Numbered from the stretch's first letter, positions 26,308-35,549 are shown. The stretch is DNA of 64,000 bases from Clostridiales bacterium (GCA_021201185.1 JAJQFJ010000015.1:55753-119752); one strand, 5' to 3'. The notes: generated by a model not told the origin, from the sequence alone. Translations and numbers: made by a program.

Positions 26308-26651
26308 TGGCTGTCAGAATCATTGTGGATATTCTCCTGGCCATCGGGCTGTTTTTCCTGATCGTAGGTACCCTGGGGTACATCCGTATGCCCGACGTGT
26401 TTGGCCGTCTTCAGGCCTCCACCTGCATCGCCACCCTGGGGACCATTGCGGTGGTCCTGGCGGGGGTGGTCTATGCGGTCGTGGACGGCAGCGAGGTCAT
26501 CGCCTATGTCAAGCTGGGACTGATCCTGGTACTCATTATGGGCACCAGCCCTGTCTCCAACCATGCCCTGTGCAAGGCCGCCTACAAAATGGGCATCAAA
26601 CCCGCCAAGGACCTGGTGATGGACGACTATAAGGAGGATGAGGTGGAATGA
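26307..26651 (+). CDS. mbhC: Mrp/Mbh antiporter-module subunit, MnhG type (MbhC)
   Basis: 114 residues. It has three hydrophobic helices and the MnhG signature GYIRMPDVFGRLQAST near residue 25. The start ATG shares one base with the previous stop (TAATG). The tail is acidic and the stop overlaps the next start. Confidence 0.93.
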   Translation: MAVRIIVDILLAIGLFFLIVGTLGYIRMPDVFGRLQASTCIATLGTIAVVLAGVVYAVVDGSEVIAYVKLGLILVLIMGTSPVSNHALCKAAYKMGIKPAKDLVMDDYKEDEVE

Positions 26652-26911
26652 ACGGAGTACTCGTATTTATCCTCAACACCCTCGCCATCGTGGGCGCTGT
26701 GGCCGCCGCCGCCGTGGCCGTTCACGCCGTCCGAATGGTGGACTCGGTGATCGCCCTGGCCGCCACCGGCTCCTTTATCACCCTGGAGTTCATCCTGCTC
26801 CAGGCTCCTGACGTGGCCATCGCAGAGGCCAGCGTGGGCGCAGTGCTGTCCACCATCCTGTTTATCATCGCCCTGCGCAAGGTCAACGCCCACAAGGAGG
26901 ATCGAAAATGA
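26648..26911 (+). CDS. mbhD: Mbh membrane subunit D (DUF4040-like, MrpA C-terminal part)
   Basis: 87 residues, three helices. The segment LLQAPDVAIAEASVGAVLS matches the DUF4040 family that corresponds to part of MrpA, which in Mbh complexes exists as the separate subunit MbhD. The stop overlaps the next start by 4 nt. Confidence 0.88.
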   Translation: MNGVLVFILNTLAIVGAVAAAAVAVHAVRMVDSVIALAATGSFITLEFILLQAPDVAIAEASVGAVLSTILFIIALRKVNAHKEDRK

Positions 26912-27306
26912 AGCTGAAAAAGATCCTGCTCGCCGCCAGCCTGGCCGTTCTCATGGTGTGCGGCGTCTATATAGCGGTGCTCATGGGCACCAGCGAGCCC
27001 ACCTACGATGGGTCGAATACCGACCTGTTGGCTCTCTATGAGGACCCGGAGTCCTATGACAACTCGGACGCCGACGGTGTAGCCGCCATCATCGTCAATG
27101 AGAATTTGGACAAGACCACTGCGCTCAACGTGGTATTCAGCGTCGTCTTTAACTTCCGCGGTTACGATACCATGGGCGAGAGCTTTATCCTCATCGCCGC
27201 CATTGCGGGCTGTCTGGTCATTCTCCGCAAGGCGGCAAAGAAGGCCGTCCCGGCAGACGCGACGGGGGCCGACGGTGAGACGGAAAAGGAGGATGAGCGC
27301 GAATGA
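26908..27306 (+). CDS. mbhE: Mbh membrane subunit E (MrpA C-terminal/MbhE-like)
   Basis: 132 residues with one N-terminal and one C-terminal helix and an external acidic loop (TYDGSNTDLL). The sequence VVFNFRGYDTMGE is the conserved MrpA/MbhE segment that packs against the antiporter core. The C-terminus is a charged, Ala/Glu/Lys-rich tail. Overlaps the next gene by 4 nt. Confidence 0.85.
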   Translation: MKLKKILLAASLAVLMVCGVYIAVLMGTSEPTYDGSNTDLLALYEDPESYDNSDADGVAAIIVNENLDKTTALNVVFSVVFNFRGYDTMGESFILIAAIAGCLVILRKAAKKAVPADATGADGETEKEDERE

Positions 27307-27791
27307 CACCGGAATCCAACAAACCGAAAATGCGCCGGAAGGACGTGATCGTCCGCTGTGCAGCGGATGTGTTCCTGCCTCTGGCCTGTATGTTTGGCTG
27401 CTACGTGGTATTCCACGGCAGCTCCAGCCCCGGCGGCGGCTTCCAGGGCGGCGTGCTCATCGCCAGCGCCATCCTGCTGGTCTTTCTGGGCCATGGCGGC
27501 AGTCAGGTGAAGGACTCGTTCAGCTCCCGGCTGCTCCACAGCAGTGAGACGATTGCGGAGATCATGTACGTGGTCATCGCCCTGCTGGGTGTCTTTACCG
27601 GACTGAACTTCTGCTTCAACTTCGTCTTTGCCGGATTTGAGATGGAGACCAGCATCCTGATGAACGACGCCGTGGGCTACCACGTCATGGCGGGCATCAC
27701 CTGCCTGCTTATCCTCATGCTGGGCGCTCTGGACCCGGAGGAGGAGGGCGGCGATACGCCCTCTGACGGAAAGGAGGATATCTCCAAATGA
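27303..27791 (+). CDS. mbhF: Mrp/Mbh antiporter-module subunit, MnhB type (MbhF)
   Basis: 162 residues with four predicted helices and the MnhB signature HGSSSPGGGFQGG near residue 45. It corresponds to MbhF. Overlaps the next gene by 4 nt. Confidence 0.93.
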   Translation: MTPESNKPKMRRKDVIVRCAADVFLPLACMFGCYVVFHGSSSPGGGFQGGVLIASAILLVFLGHGGSQVKDSFSSRLLHSSETIAEIMYVVIALLGVFTGLNFCFNFVFAGFEMETSILMNDAVGYHVMAGITCLLILMLGALDPEEEGGDTPSDGKEDISK

Positions 27792-28138
27792 TGATCGTGA
27801 ACTATATCGGGGCCTTCGCCCTGATCGTACTGGGCATTTACTGCATGGTGGTGAAGCACAACCTCATCAAGACTGTCATCGGTATCGGCCTGGTGGACTA
27901 CGGAGCCAATCTGCTCATCGTCTCGGTAGGCTTTAACGACGGTGGCACCGCCCCCATCTTCAACCTGGCGGAGCTGACCCAGTCCAGCTTTTTCGTGGAC
28001 CCGGTGCCCCAGGCCCTGACCCTGACCTCTATCGTCATCGGCGCCTGCACCACTGCCATGAGTCTGTGCCTGGTCATTATGATTCATGAGCAGTACGGCA
28101 CGCTGGATACCCGTAAGATCAGGAGGTTGAACGGCTGA
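27788..28138 (+). CDS. mbhG: Mrp/Mbh antiporter-module subunit, MnhC/NuoK type (MbhG)
   Basis: 116 residues, three helices. KHNLIKTVIGIGLVDYGANL carries the conserved Lys/Glu-Asp-type region of MnhC/NuoK proteins. The acidic residue usual in NuoK helix 2 is not obvious at the same place, which deserves an alignment. The stop shares its last base with the next start. Confidence 0.9.
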   Translation: MMIVNYIGAFALIVLGIYCMVVKHNLIKTVIGIGLVDYGANLLIVSVGFNDGGTAPIFNLAELTQSSFFVDPVPQALTLTSIVIGACTTAMSLCLVIMIHEQYGTLDTRKIRRLNG

Positions 28139-30069
28139 TGGAAAACTTCCCGATTCTTGCCATTATGACCCTGTTCGTGTGCGCCTTCATCGTCTCCCTG
28201 GTGGGCCGCCGTAATGTGGTGGTACGCAACGTGGTGGTGACCATTGCCGTCACCGTCCCCCTGGTCATGATGCTCTGCCTCATCCCCACCGTTTTCATCG
28301 ACGGAGGGACCATCGTCTACTGGCTGGGCAACTGGGCCCCGGAGGCTGACTGGGCCATCGGCATCTGCCTGGAGGTGGACGCGCTGAGCCTGTTTTTCGG
28401 CCTGATCGTCACCGTTGCGGTCTTTGTCTCCGGGCTGTACTCCTTCACCTATATGAACCATGACGACAGCCTGGTGAACTACTACACCCTGTTCCTTATG
28501 CTCTCCGGCTCGGTGCTGGGTCTGGTGCTCTCCGGAGACCTGTTCAATATCTTCGTCATGATAGAGATCATGACCTTTACTGCTGTGGCCCTCACCGCCT
28601 TCCGCAACACCTACGAAGGCGCATTGGAAGGCGCATTCAAGTATCTGGCGGTGGGCTCCCTTGGCTCCACCTGCGTGCTGCTGGGTATCGCCATGCTCTA
28701 CTCCCAGCTCCACACCCTGAACCTGGCCCAGGTCTCCGCCCTGCTCTCCAGCCAGGGCACCAACCCGGTGACCATCGCCGCCTTTGCCTTCCTGTTTATC
28801 GGCTTTGGCAGCAAGGCGTTCCTGTTCCCCTTCCAGCCTCTGGCGGCGGACGCCCACGCAGTCGCTCCCGCCTCCATCTCCCTGATGATCTCCGGCGTGC
28901 TGACCAAGTGCGGCGTCTACGGCATCATCCGTCTGGTCTATGTGCTCTATCAGAACTATGACCAGCCCATCGTTCAGTATCTGGTCACCGGATTCGGGGC
29001 GATCAGTATGTTCGTCTGCGTCACCATGGCCTTTAACCAGCACAATTTCAAGCGGCTGCTGGCCTTCCACTCCATCTCTCAGGTGGGGTATGTCATCACT
29101 GCTGTGGGTCTGGGCTCCATCCTGGGAGTGGGCGCAGGACTGTACCACGCCATGAACCACACCATTTTCAAGGGTCTGCTCTTCCTCACTGCCGGCGCTG
29201 TTCAGCACCAGACCGGGAGCCTGGATCTGGATCGGCTGGGCGGCCTGGGCAAGCGGATGCCCAAGACCTGTCTGCTGTTTCTCATCGGTGCGGCCTCCAT
29301 CAGCGGTCTGCCGCCCTTTAACGGCTTTGCCTCCAAGTGGATGATCTACCAGGCGGCCTTCCTCCACGGCGTCACCACCGGCAATTTCTACTTCATCTTT
29401 ATCTGTGTGGTCGCCCTCATCACCAGCGTCCTGACCCTGGCCTCCTTCATCAAGGTTGCCCATAGCGTCTTCTTCGGCCAGCTTCCGGAGGAGTACAAGG
29501 ACGTAAAGGAGGTCCCCCTGACCATGCGGCTCCCCATGTGGGTGCTGGCAATCCTCTGCATCCTCACCGGCCTGTTCCCGGACTTCATCCAGGAAAAGCT
29601 TCTCACCCCGGCGGTGAACGCTGTCTTTAACGTGGTAGGCTATATCGACGCCGCCATGGGCACCGGTTACGCCGCCGCCAGCGGCGTCACTGCAGCGGGC
29701 ATCGAGGGCATCGCCGTCACCGGCACCTGGTCTCCCACCTCCTGGCTGATGCTGCTGTTCTGCATCACCTGCGCCGTGGCTATCGTGTTCCTGCTGGCCA
29801 GCCCGGACGACAAACAAAAGGGCATCCCCGTCTCCTCTGCCGACGAGACCGCCCAGCCGCTGGACGCCAAGTATGAGCCCTTCTTCTCCGGCGAGGAGGC
29901 TGTCTACTCCCAGGTGGGGGGCAGCGACCTGTTCTGGGGCTTCAAGCACAGCTGGCGGCGTTACTTCCACTTCATGCACGACTGGCACAGCGGCATCGTC
30001 AACGACTACGCCCTCTATGGAGCGGTAGCCATCGCCTTTGTCCTGCTGTTCTGCATCGTGCTGCTGTAA
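28138..30069 (+). CDS. mbhH: Proton/sodium-translocating antiporter-like subunit (MbhH) with fused MbhI-like tail
   Basis: 643 residues, the longest membrane subunit. The core (about 1-510) is a proton-conducting NuoL/M/MrpD domain with the conserved Glu in MIEIMTF (about 143), Lys in GFGSKAFLFP (about 225) and a third site around KRLLAFHSISQ. After the core, a loop of about 60 residues (ASPDDKQKG... FFSGEEAVYSQ) leads to an amphipathic stretch FWGFKHSWRRYFHFMHDWH and a final membrane helix. Pyrococcus MbhH is near 510 residues, and a separate MbhI supplies a lateral helix, so this looks like an H-I fusion. It is the main ion-pumping candidate. Confidence 0.92.
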   Translation: MENFPILAIMTLFVCAFIVSLVGRRNVVVRNVVVTIAVTVPLVMMLCLIPTVFIDGGTIVYWLGNWAPEADWAIGICLEVDALSLFFGLIVTVAVFVSGLYSFTYMNHDDSLVNYYTLFLMLSGSVLGLVLSGDLFNIFVMIEIMTFTAVALTAFRNTYEGALEGAFKYLAVGSLGSTCVLLGIAMLYSQLHTLNLAQVSALLSSQGTNPVTIAAFAFLFIGFGSKAFLFPFQPLAADAHAVAPASISLMISGVLTKCGVYGIIRLVYVLYQNYDQPIVQYLVTGFGAISMFVCVTMAFNQHNFKRLLAFHSISQVGYVITAVGLGSILGVGAGLYHAMNHTIFKGLLFLTAGAVQHQTGSLDLDRLGGLGKRMPKTCLLFLIGAASISGLPPFNGFASKWMIYQAAFLHGVTTGNFYFIFICVVALITSVLTLASFIKVAHSVFFGQLPEEYKDVKEVPLTMRLPMWVLAILCILTGLFPDFIQEKLLTPAVNAVFNVVGYIDAAMGTGYAAASGVTAAGIEGIAVTGTWSPTSWLMLLFCITCAVAIVFLLASPDDKQKGIPVSSADETAQPLDAKYEPFFSGEEAVYSQVGGSDLFWGFKHSWRRYFHFMHDWHSGIVNDYALYGAVAIAFVLLFCIVLL

Positions 30070-30084
30070 AGGAGGCGGGATACG

Positions 30085-31059
30085 ATGAACGAACTACTGC
30101 TCAACCTGTTCTATGTGCTGGTGTTTCCCGGCCTCCTGTTCTGTATTCTCATGGGCATCCTCCTGCCCGGTCTGGACCGGGTGTGGGTGGCCCGGATGCA
30201 GCGCCGGGTGGGCCCTCCCCTGCTCCAGCCCTGGTATGACTTTCTGAAATGCTGCGGCAAGGAGACCATCGTCCCCCGGCACGCCAAAAAGGCGGTCTAC
30301 TTCGCCGCCCCGGTAATCGGCTTTGTGGCCCTGATGACCATTTCCCTTTTTCTCCCGGTGGTCAAGGGAAGAGCCGCCTTCTCCGGCACCGCCGACCTGG
30401 TGGTCATTCTCTACCTGCTCACCCTGGTCAGCGTGTGCATGATGGTGGGCGCCTCCGCCACCGGCTCCCCCTTCGCCGGGGTGGGCCTGAGCCGGGAGAT
30501 GGTAGCCATGATCTCCTATGAGCTGCCCTTCGTCCTGGTCATCCTGGCCGTCAGCCGGGCAACCCTGTCCTTTGACGCCGGGACCGGTATGCCTCTGACC
30601 TTCTCTCTCCAGGCTATTATGGAGTATCAGGAGGCCAACGGCCCCCTCATCACCCACTGGAGCCTGATCCCCGCCGCCATCGCCATGCTGTTTGTCATCC
30701 CCTGCGAGGTGGGGATGCACCCCTTCGACGTGTCCGAGGCGGAGACGGAGATCTGCGAGGGCACCCTGGCGGAGTACAGCGGCCCTCCCCTGGCGGTTTA
30801 CAAGCTGACCCACATGGTCAAAATGTACATTATGACCGCTCTGTTCTGCGTTCTCTTCCTGGGTGGCCTCTCCACCGGTATTCTCTTTTTCGACGTGGTG
30901 ATCTTCATCCTGGCCTGCGCCCTGCTGACCTTTGTCACTATGAGCCTGCCCCATGCGGTTTGCGCCCGGTTCAAGACGGAACAGGTATTCAAATTCTACT
31001 GGACCGTGGTGGCCGGTCTCGCCGCAATCAGCCTGATCCTGGTCTGGCTGGGGCTTTGA
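30085..31059 (+). CDS. mbhM: Hydrogenase membrane anchor subunit, NuoH type (MbhM)
   Basis: 324 residues, about eight helices. RVGPPLLQPWYDFLK at the first cytoplasmic loop and the acidic loop PFDVSEAETEICEGTLAEYSG are typical of NuoH/HycD/MbhM proteins, in which these acidic residues link the catalytic arm to ion transfer. Preceded by AAAGGAGG. It lies 12 bp before the small-subunit gene. Confidence 0.95.
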   Translation: MNELLLNLFYVLVFPGLLFCILMGILLPGLDRVWVARMQRRVGPPLLQPWYDFLKCCGKETIVPRHAKKAVYFAAPVIGFVALMTISLFLPVVKGRAAFSGTADLVVILYLLTLVSVCMMVGASATGSPFAGVGLSREMVAMISYELPFVLVILAVSRATLSFDAGTGMPLTFSLQAIMEYQEANGPLITHWSLIPAAIAMLFVIPCEVGMHPFDVSEAETEICEGTLAEYSGPPLAVYKLTHMVKMYIMTALFCVLFLGGLSTGILFFDVVIFILACALLTFVTMSLPHAVCARFKTEQVFKFYWTVVAGLAAISLILVWLGL

Positions 31060-31071
31060 GGAGGGGTATCT

Positions 31072-31518
31072 ATGTTTGAAAAACTGATCGACAACAGCAT
31101 GGCGAAAAGCCCCTGGATCTTCCACATCAACGCCGGCTCCTGCAACGGCTGCGACATCGAGCTGGTCAGCGTACTGACCCCACGGTACGACGCCGAGCGG
31201 CTGGGCTTCAAGCTCACCGGCACCCCCCGTCAGGCGGACATCGTGGTGGTCAGCGGTCCCATCACCGTTCAGACCCGCGACCGGCTGGTCCGCACCCTGG
31301 CCCAGGTCCCGGAGCCCCGGGTGGTGGTGAGCCTCGGCTCCTGCCCCCGCTCGGGCAATGTGTTCAAGGGCAGCTATGCCATCGACGGCCCCCTGGAGAA
31401 ATATACCCATGTGGACGTCTCCGTGGGTGGCTGCACCCCCAAGCCAGAGGCCATCATGGCTGCCCTGGTCCAAGCCGCTCAGATTCTGGCGGAAAAGAGA
31501 AAGGAGATGCGCAAGTAA
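31072..31518 (+). CDS. mbhJ: Group 4 [NiFe] hydrogenase small subunit, NuoB type (MbhJ)
   Basis: 148 residues. The cysteines for the proximal [4Fe-4S] cluster are seen in GSCNGCDIE, GSCPRSGN and GGCTPKPEA. The short form, without the extra Fe-S domains of group 1 enzymes, is typical of group 4. It passes electrons from the ferredoxin-like subunit to the NiFe site. The stop shares a base with the next start. Confidence 0.95.
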   Translation: MFEKLIDNSMAKSPWIFHINAGSCNGCDIELVSVLTPRYDAERLGFKLTGTPRQADIVVVSGPITVQTRDRLVRTLAQVPEPRVVVSLGSCPRSGNVFKGSYAIDGPLEKYTHVDVSVGGCTPKPEAIMAALVQAAQILAEKRKEMRK

Positions 31519-32012
31519 TGCTTCCCTATCTCACAAAGGCGGTATCCAACCTGTTCCACAAGCCCAGCACGGAGCAGTTCCCTGCCGGGGACCCGCCTAA
31601 GGCCGCCGAGGGCTACCGTGGCCGTCTCAGCTATGACCCGGAAAAGTGCGTCAACTGCGGCATGTGCATCCGGGTCTGCGCCCCCCAGTGCATGGAGCGC
31701 ACCATTGAAAAGCTGGAAAACGGCGACCAGAAAATCACCTTCACCTTTGACATGACCAGCTGCACCTTCTGTTCCATGTGCGCTGATTTCTGTGCCCGCC
31801 ACGCCATCACCCTCACCGATGACTATATGATCGTGGGGACCAAGCCGGAGGACTTTCTGGTGACCGGCTCCTTTGTCAAAAAGGCGCCACCTCCCAAGCC
31901 CAAGCTGACCCCGGAGCAGATTGCCGAGATGAAGGCCAAGGCGGAGGCGGCCAAGAAAGCCAAGGCGGAAGCCGCCGCCAAAGCTGCCGCAGCAGCGGCC
32001 GACAATGGCTGA
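31518..32012 (+). CDS. mbhN: 2x[4Fe-4S] electron-input subunit (MbhN, NuoI type) with Ala/Lys tail
   Basis: 164 residues. Two CxxCxxCxxxC motifs (CVNCGMCIRVC and CTFCSMCADFC) hold two [4Fe-4S] clusters; both lack the Pro usually following the fourth Cys. This subunit should accept electrons from reduced ferredoxin. From about residue 120 there is an unusual tail: a Pro/Lys stretch, then an Ala/Lys/Glu-rich helix of about 40 residues with long Ala runs. The gene overlaps hypF by 8 nt. Confidence 0.93.
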   Translation: MLPYLTKAVSNLFHKPSTEQFPAGDPPKAAEGYRGRLSYDPEKCVNCGMCIRVCAPQCMERTIEKLENGDQKITFTFDMTSCTFCSMCADFCARHAITLTDDYMIVGTKPEDFLVTGSFVKKAPPPKPKLTPEQIAEMKAKAEAAKKAKAEAAAKAAAAAADNG

Positions 32013-34275
32013 TCGCTCCCGCGTCCATTTTGAGATCGAGGGCATCGTACAGGGGGTGGGCTTTCGTCCCTTTCTCCACCGGCTGGCTCTGAAATGCGGT
32101 CTCTCCGGCTGGTGCCGGAACACCGTCTTTGGGGTAGAGCTGGAGGTAGAGGGCACCGGGGAAGCACTCGCCAGGTTTCGGGTCGGACTGCGGGAGGAGC
32201 TGCCTCCCCTGGCCCGGATCGACGCCCTCCGGGAGACTCCCTGCCCTGCTCCCCTGGGAGAGAGCGGTTTCCACATCCGGGAGAGCCGCCGGGAGGGGCA
32301 TCCGGACGCCCTCGTCAGCCCGGATATCGCCACCTGCCCGGACTGTCTCCGGGAGCTTCGGGCCCCGAAGGACCGGCGATATCGCTATCCCTTTCTCAAC
32401 TGTACCAACTGCGGCCCCCGGTTCACCATCGTCCGGGAGCTGCCCTATGACCGCAGTGCCACCTCCATGGCGAACTTTCCCATGTGCCCGGACTGTGAGG
32501 CGGAATATGGAGACATCTGCAGCCGCCGGTATCACGCCCAGCCAAACTGCTGCCCGGACTGCGGCCCTGCGTTGACCTTTTCTCTGCCGGGGGAAGCTCC
32601 TTCCACAGACGACCCCATTGGGCAGGCGACGGCTTTACTTCAAGCTGGGAAAATCGTCGCGGTCAAGGGGCTGGGAGGCTTTCACCTGGCCTGTCGGTGC
32701 GATCTGCCGGAGACCGTAGCTGAGCTGCGCCGCCGAAAACGGCGGGATGAGCGGCCCTTCGCTCTCATGTGCCGGAACGTTGCAGCGGCGGAGCAGTTCT
32801 GTCACGTCTCCCCCCAGGAGGCCGCCCGGCTTACCAGTCCCCGGGCCCCCATCGTCCTGCTGCGGAAGCGGCCTGACGTTCCCTCCGGTCTCAGCGAGAC
32901 GGGAGAGCTGGGGGTGATGCTCCCCTATACCCCCATCCACCATCTGCTGATGGAGCAGTTTGACGCCCTGGTCATGACCAGCATGAACGTCTCCGACCTC
33001 CCCACCCTCTGTAAGCTGGACGAGGGCAGCGAGACGCTGGCAGACGGGATTTTGTCCCATGACCGGGACATCGTCAACCGCTGTGACGACTCCCTTCTCC
33101 GGGTGTTCCGGGGCACAGATTTGTTCTTCCGCAGGAGTCGGGGCTACGCCCCGGAGCCGGTACGGCTCCTCTCCGACTGCACCGGAATCCTGGCCTGCGG
33201 GGCCGAGCAGAAGGGCGGCTTTGCCCTCTCCCGGGGACAGTACGCCTTTCTCGGTCAGCACATTGGGGATTTGAAGAATTTTGAGACCTACGACTTTTAC
33301 CTCCAGCAAATCAGCCGGTTTGAGTCCCGGTTTGGCGTTGCGGTGGACCGCTTAGCCTGCGACCTCCATCCGGACTACCTCTCCACCGAGTACGCCCGGG
33401 AGCGGAGCCGCCGGGAGGACCTGCCCCTGACCCTGGTCCAACACCACCACGCCCACATGGCCGCCTGCATGGCGGACAACGGTCTGGAGGGGCCGTGTAT
33501 CGGCCTGATCTGGGACGGCACCGGCTACGGGACGGACGGGACCATCTGGGGTGCGGAGTGTCTCACCGGAGATTACTCCGGCTTTCAGCGCCGGGGCACC
33601 ATCCGGCCCGTCTCTCTCCCCGGAGGGGATGTGTGCACCACAGAGATTGGCCGTGTGGCGTTCAGCCTGCTGTGGGACGCCGGACTGCTCTCCGGGCAGG
33701 ACGCAGGCCGTCCTCTGGCCCGGATGCTGGAGGCCAACGTGAACTGTCCCAGGGCAACCAGTATGGGGCGGCTGTTTGACGGAGTCTATTCCCTGCTGTT
33801 CGGGCGGGAAACCGTCACCTATGACGGCCAGGGGGCCGTTCTGCTGGAGGCCAACGCCGCCAGAGGCGTGGCGGATGCCTATCCCCTGTCCTGTTACCGT
33901 ATGGACGGGCTGACCGTGTGGGACACCCGTCCTCTGGTGACGGCGCTTCTGGAGGAATTACAGGCAGGAACGGCGCCTGAACGACTGGCCGCCCGTTTTA
34001 TGAACACCCTGGTCTCTCTGGCCGTGGCCCACTGTCGGGCCGCCCGGGAGGAGGCCGGTCTGGAGCGGGTCGTCCTCTCCGGAGGCGTGTTTCAGAACAG
34101 CTATCTGCTACCCAGAGTGGTGGATGCTCTGACGGCGGACGGTTTCCGACCATACTATCACACCTGCGTCTCCCCCAACGACCAGGGCATCGCCCTGGGG
34201 CAGACGCTGATCGCTGCAAAAGGAGGCGGCATATCTGATGTGCCTTGCCGTACCACTGAAACTGACAAAAATTGA
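32005..34275 (+). CDS. hypF: Carbamoyltransferase HypF
   Basis: 756 residues with the complete domain order: acylphosphatase (VQGVGFRPFLHRLA near 14), two zinc fingers (CPDCLREL...CTNCGPRF and CPDCEAEYGD...CPDCGPAL), a YrdC-like domain (IVAVKGLGGFHLACR) and a Kae1-like domain (HHHAHMAAC, GLIWDGTGYGTDG). HypF makes the thiocarbamate on the HypE C-terminal Cys from carbamoyl phosphate, the source of the active-site CN ligands. It ends inside hypC (38-nt overlap). Confidence 0.96.
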   Translation: MADRSRVHFEIEGIVQGVGFRPFLHRLALKCGLSGWCRNTVFGVELEVEGTGEALARFRVGLREELPPLARIDALRETPCPAPLGESGFHIRESRREGHPDALVSPDIATCPDCLRELRAPKDRRYRYPFLNCTNCGPRFTIVRELPYDRSATSMANFPMCPDCEAEYGDICSRRYHAQPNCCPDCGPALTFSLPGEAPSTDDPIGQATALLQAGKIVAVKGLGGFHLACRCDLPETVAELRRRKRRDERPFALMCRNVAAAEQFCHVSPQEAARLTSPRAPIVLLRKRPDVPSGLSETGELGVMLPYTPIHHLLMEQFDALVMTSMNVSDLPTLCKLDEGSETLADGILSHDRDIVNRCDDSLLRVFRGTDLFFRRSRGYAPEPVRLLSDCTGILACGAEQKGGFALSRGQYAFLGQHIGDLKNFETYDFYLQQISRFESRFGVAVDRLACDLHPDYLSTEYARERSRREDLPLTLVQHHHAHMAACMADNGLEGPCIGLIWDGTGYGTDGTIWGAECLTGDYSGFQRRGTIRPVSLPGGDVCTTEIGRVAFSLLWDAGLLSGQDAGRPLARMLEANVNCPRATSMGRLFDGVYSLLFGRETVTYDGQGAVLLEANAARGVADAYPLSCYRMDGLTVWDTRPLVTALLEELQAGTAPERLAARFMNTLVSLAVAHCRAAREEAGLERVVLSGGVFQNSYLLPRVVDALTADGFRPYYHTCVSPNDQGIALGQTLIAAKGGGISDVPCRTTETDKN

Positions 34276-34456
34276 CGGCAACGACGCCGTAGGCGAGCTG
34301 GAGGGCATCCAGCGGCGTATCCGGGTGGACTTTCTGAAGGACCCCCAGCCGGGAGATTACGTCATTGCCCACGCGGGATTTGCCATTGAAACGCTGAACG
34401 AGCAGCAGGCCCTGGACAATCTCCAGGCCCTCCGGGAGGTCGCGGATGCTCTCTGA
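34238..34456 (+). CDS. hypC: Hydrogenase assembly chaperone HypC
   Basis: 72 residues. It begins MCLAVPLKL, with the essential Cys2 that binds the Fe(CN)2CO precursor; the rest is a small beta-barrel. The ribosome site AGGAGGCGG lies inside the end of hypF. It partners with HypD and overlaps it by 11 nt. Confidence 0.95.
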   Translation: MCLAVPLKLTKIDGNDAVGELEGIQRRIRVDFLKDPQPGDYVIAHAGFAIETLNEQQALDNLQALREVADAL

Positions 34457-35549
34457 GGCAGATTTCCGCCGTCTCCCCGGCTCTGACCGACTGCTCCGGG
34501 CCATCCGGGAAATGGAGTTGCCGGAGGTCCGGCTGATGGAGGTCTGCGGCACCCACACTATGGCCATCGCTCAGGCCGGACTGAAGCAGCTGCTTCCGGC
34601 CCAGATCCATCTGCTCTCCGGACCGGGATGCCCGGTCTGCGTCACCCCTGCCGGAGTGATGGACGAAATTTTGCGTCTCAGCGAGACCCCGGGCCTCATC
34701 CTCACCACCTACGGCGACCTGATGCGTGTCCCCGGCTCCGACCCGGAGGACAGCCTGCAACGGCGAAAGGCCCTGGGGGCAGACGTCCGTTGGGTCTACT
34801 CCCCCATGGACAGTCTGGATATTGCCCGGGAAAACCCGGAGCGGCAGGTGGTTTTTCTGGGGGTAGGCTTTGAGACCACCGCCCCCGGCACAGCCCTGGC
34901 GGTGCTGGAGGCAAAACGGCGGGGGCTGGGCAATTTCTCCCTGCTCTGTCTGCTGAAGCAGACGCCTCCCGCCCTCCGGGCGCTCATCGCCCAGCCTGGA
35001 TTCCGGGTGGATGGATTTCTCTGTCCCGGCCACGTGGCCACCATCGCAGGTGCGGAGGCCTTCCGGTTTTTGCCGGAGGAATACGGCCTCCCCGCCGTGG
35101 TCTCCGGCTTTGAGGCAGGGGACCTGCTGGTCTCCCTGTACAAGCTGCTCTGCCAGATTCGGGACGGCGCGCCGACATTGGAGAACGAATATACCCGGGC
35201 TGTCTCCCCCCAGGGGAACCAGGCGGCCCAGGCACTGATGGCCCAGGTGCTGGAGCCGTCGGACGATCTCTGGCGGGGACTGGGAGATATCCCGGCCAGC
35301 GGACTGCGGCTGCGGCAGGAGTTTCAGGATTACGACGCCGCCCGGCGCTTCTCCTTCTCCCCCGCTCCCCGGTCCGAGTTGCCCGGCTGCCGGTGCGGAC
35401 AAATCATCTGCGGGCAGCTCTCCCCGGCAGACTGTCCTCTTTTCGGAAAGCGCTGTCAGCCGGAGCATCCCGTTGGCCCGTGTATGGTCTCCAGCGAAGG
35501 GGCCTGTGCGGCGGCTTACAAGTACGGAGGGGTGGAGGAGTGCCTATGA
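34446..35549 (+). CDS. hypD: Hydrogenase formation protein HypD
   Basis: 367 residues. MEVCGTHTMAI (catalytic Cys), GPGCPVCVTP and GVGFETTAP are conserved, and the C-terminal part holds the [4Fe-4S]-binding cysteines (CRCGQIICG, then C residues up to GPCMVSSEGACAA). HypD assembles the Fe(CN)2CO moiety on HypC. Translationally coupled to hypE (ATGA). Confidence 0.96.
   Translation: MLSEADFRRLPGSDRLLRAIREMELPEVRLMEVCGTHTMAIAQAGLKQLLPAQIHLLSGPGCPVCVTPAGVMDEILRLSETPGLILTTYGDLMRVPGSDPEDSLQRRKALGADVRWVYSPMDSLDIARENPERQVVFLGVGFETTAPGTALAVLEAKRRGLGNFSLLCLLKQTPPALRALIAQPGFRVDGFLCPGHVATIAGAEAFRFLPEEYGLPAVVSGFEAGDLLVSLYKLLCQIRDGAPTLENEYTRAVSPQGNQAAQALMAQVLEPSDDLWRGLGDIPASGLRLRQEFQDYDAARRFSFSPAPRSELPGCRCGQIICGQLSPADCPLFGKRCQPEHPVGPCMVSSEGACAAAYKYGGVEECL

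Noticed and set aside
28084..29988. A 634-codon open frame on the minus strand opposite mbhH, and similar long minus-strand frames through 29-36 kb
   Set aside because: The frame is antisense to a well-conserved membrane protein. Its product is rich in Gly, Asp, Gln and His with no domain, as expected from a high-GC shadow frame.
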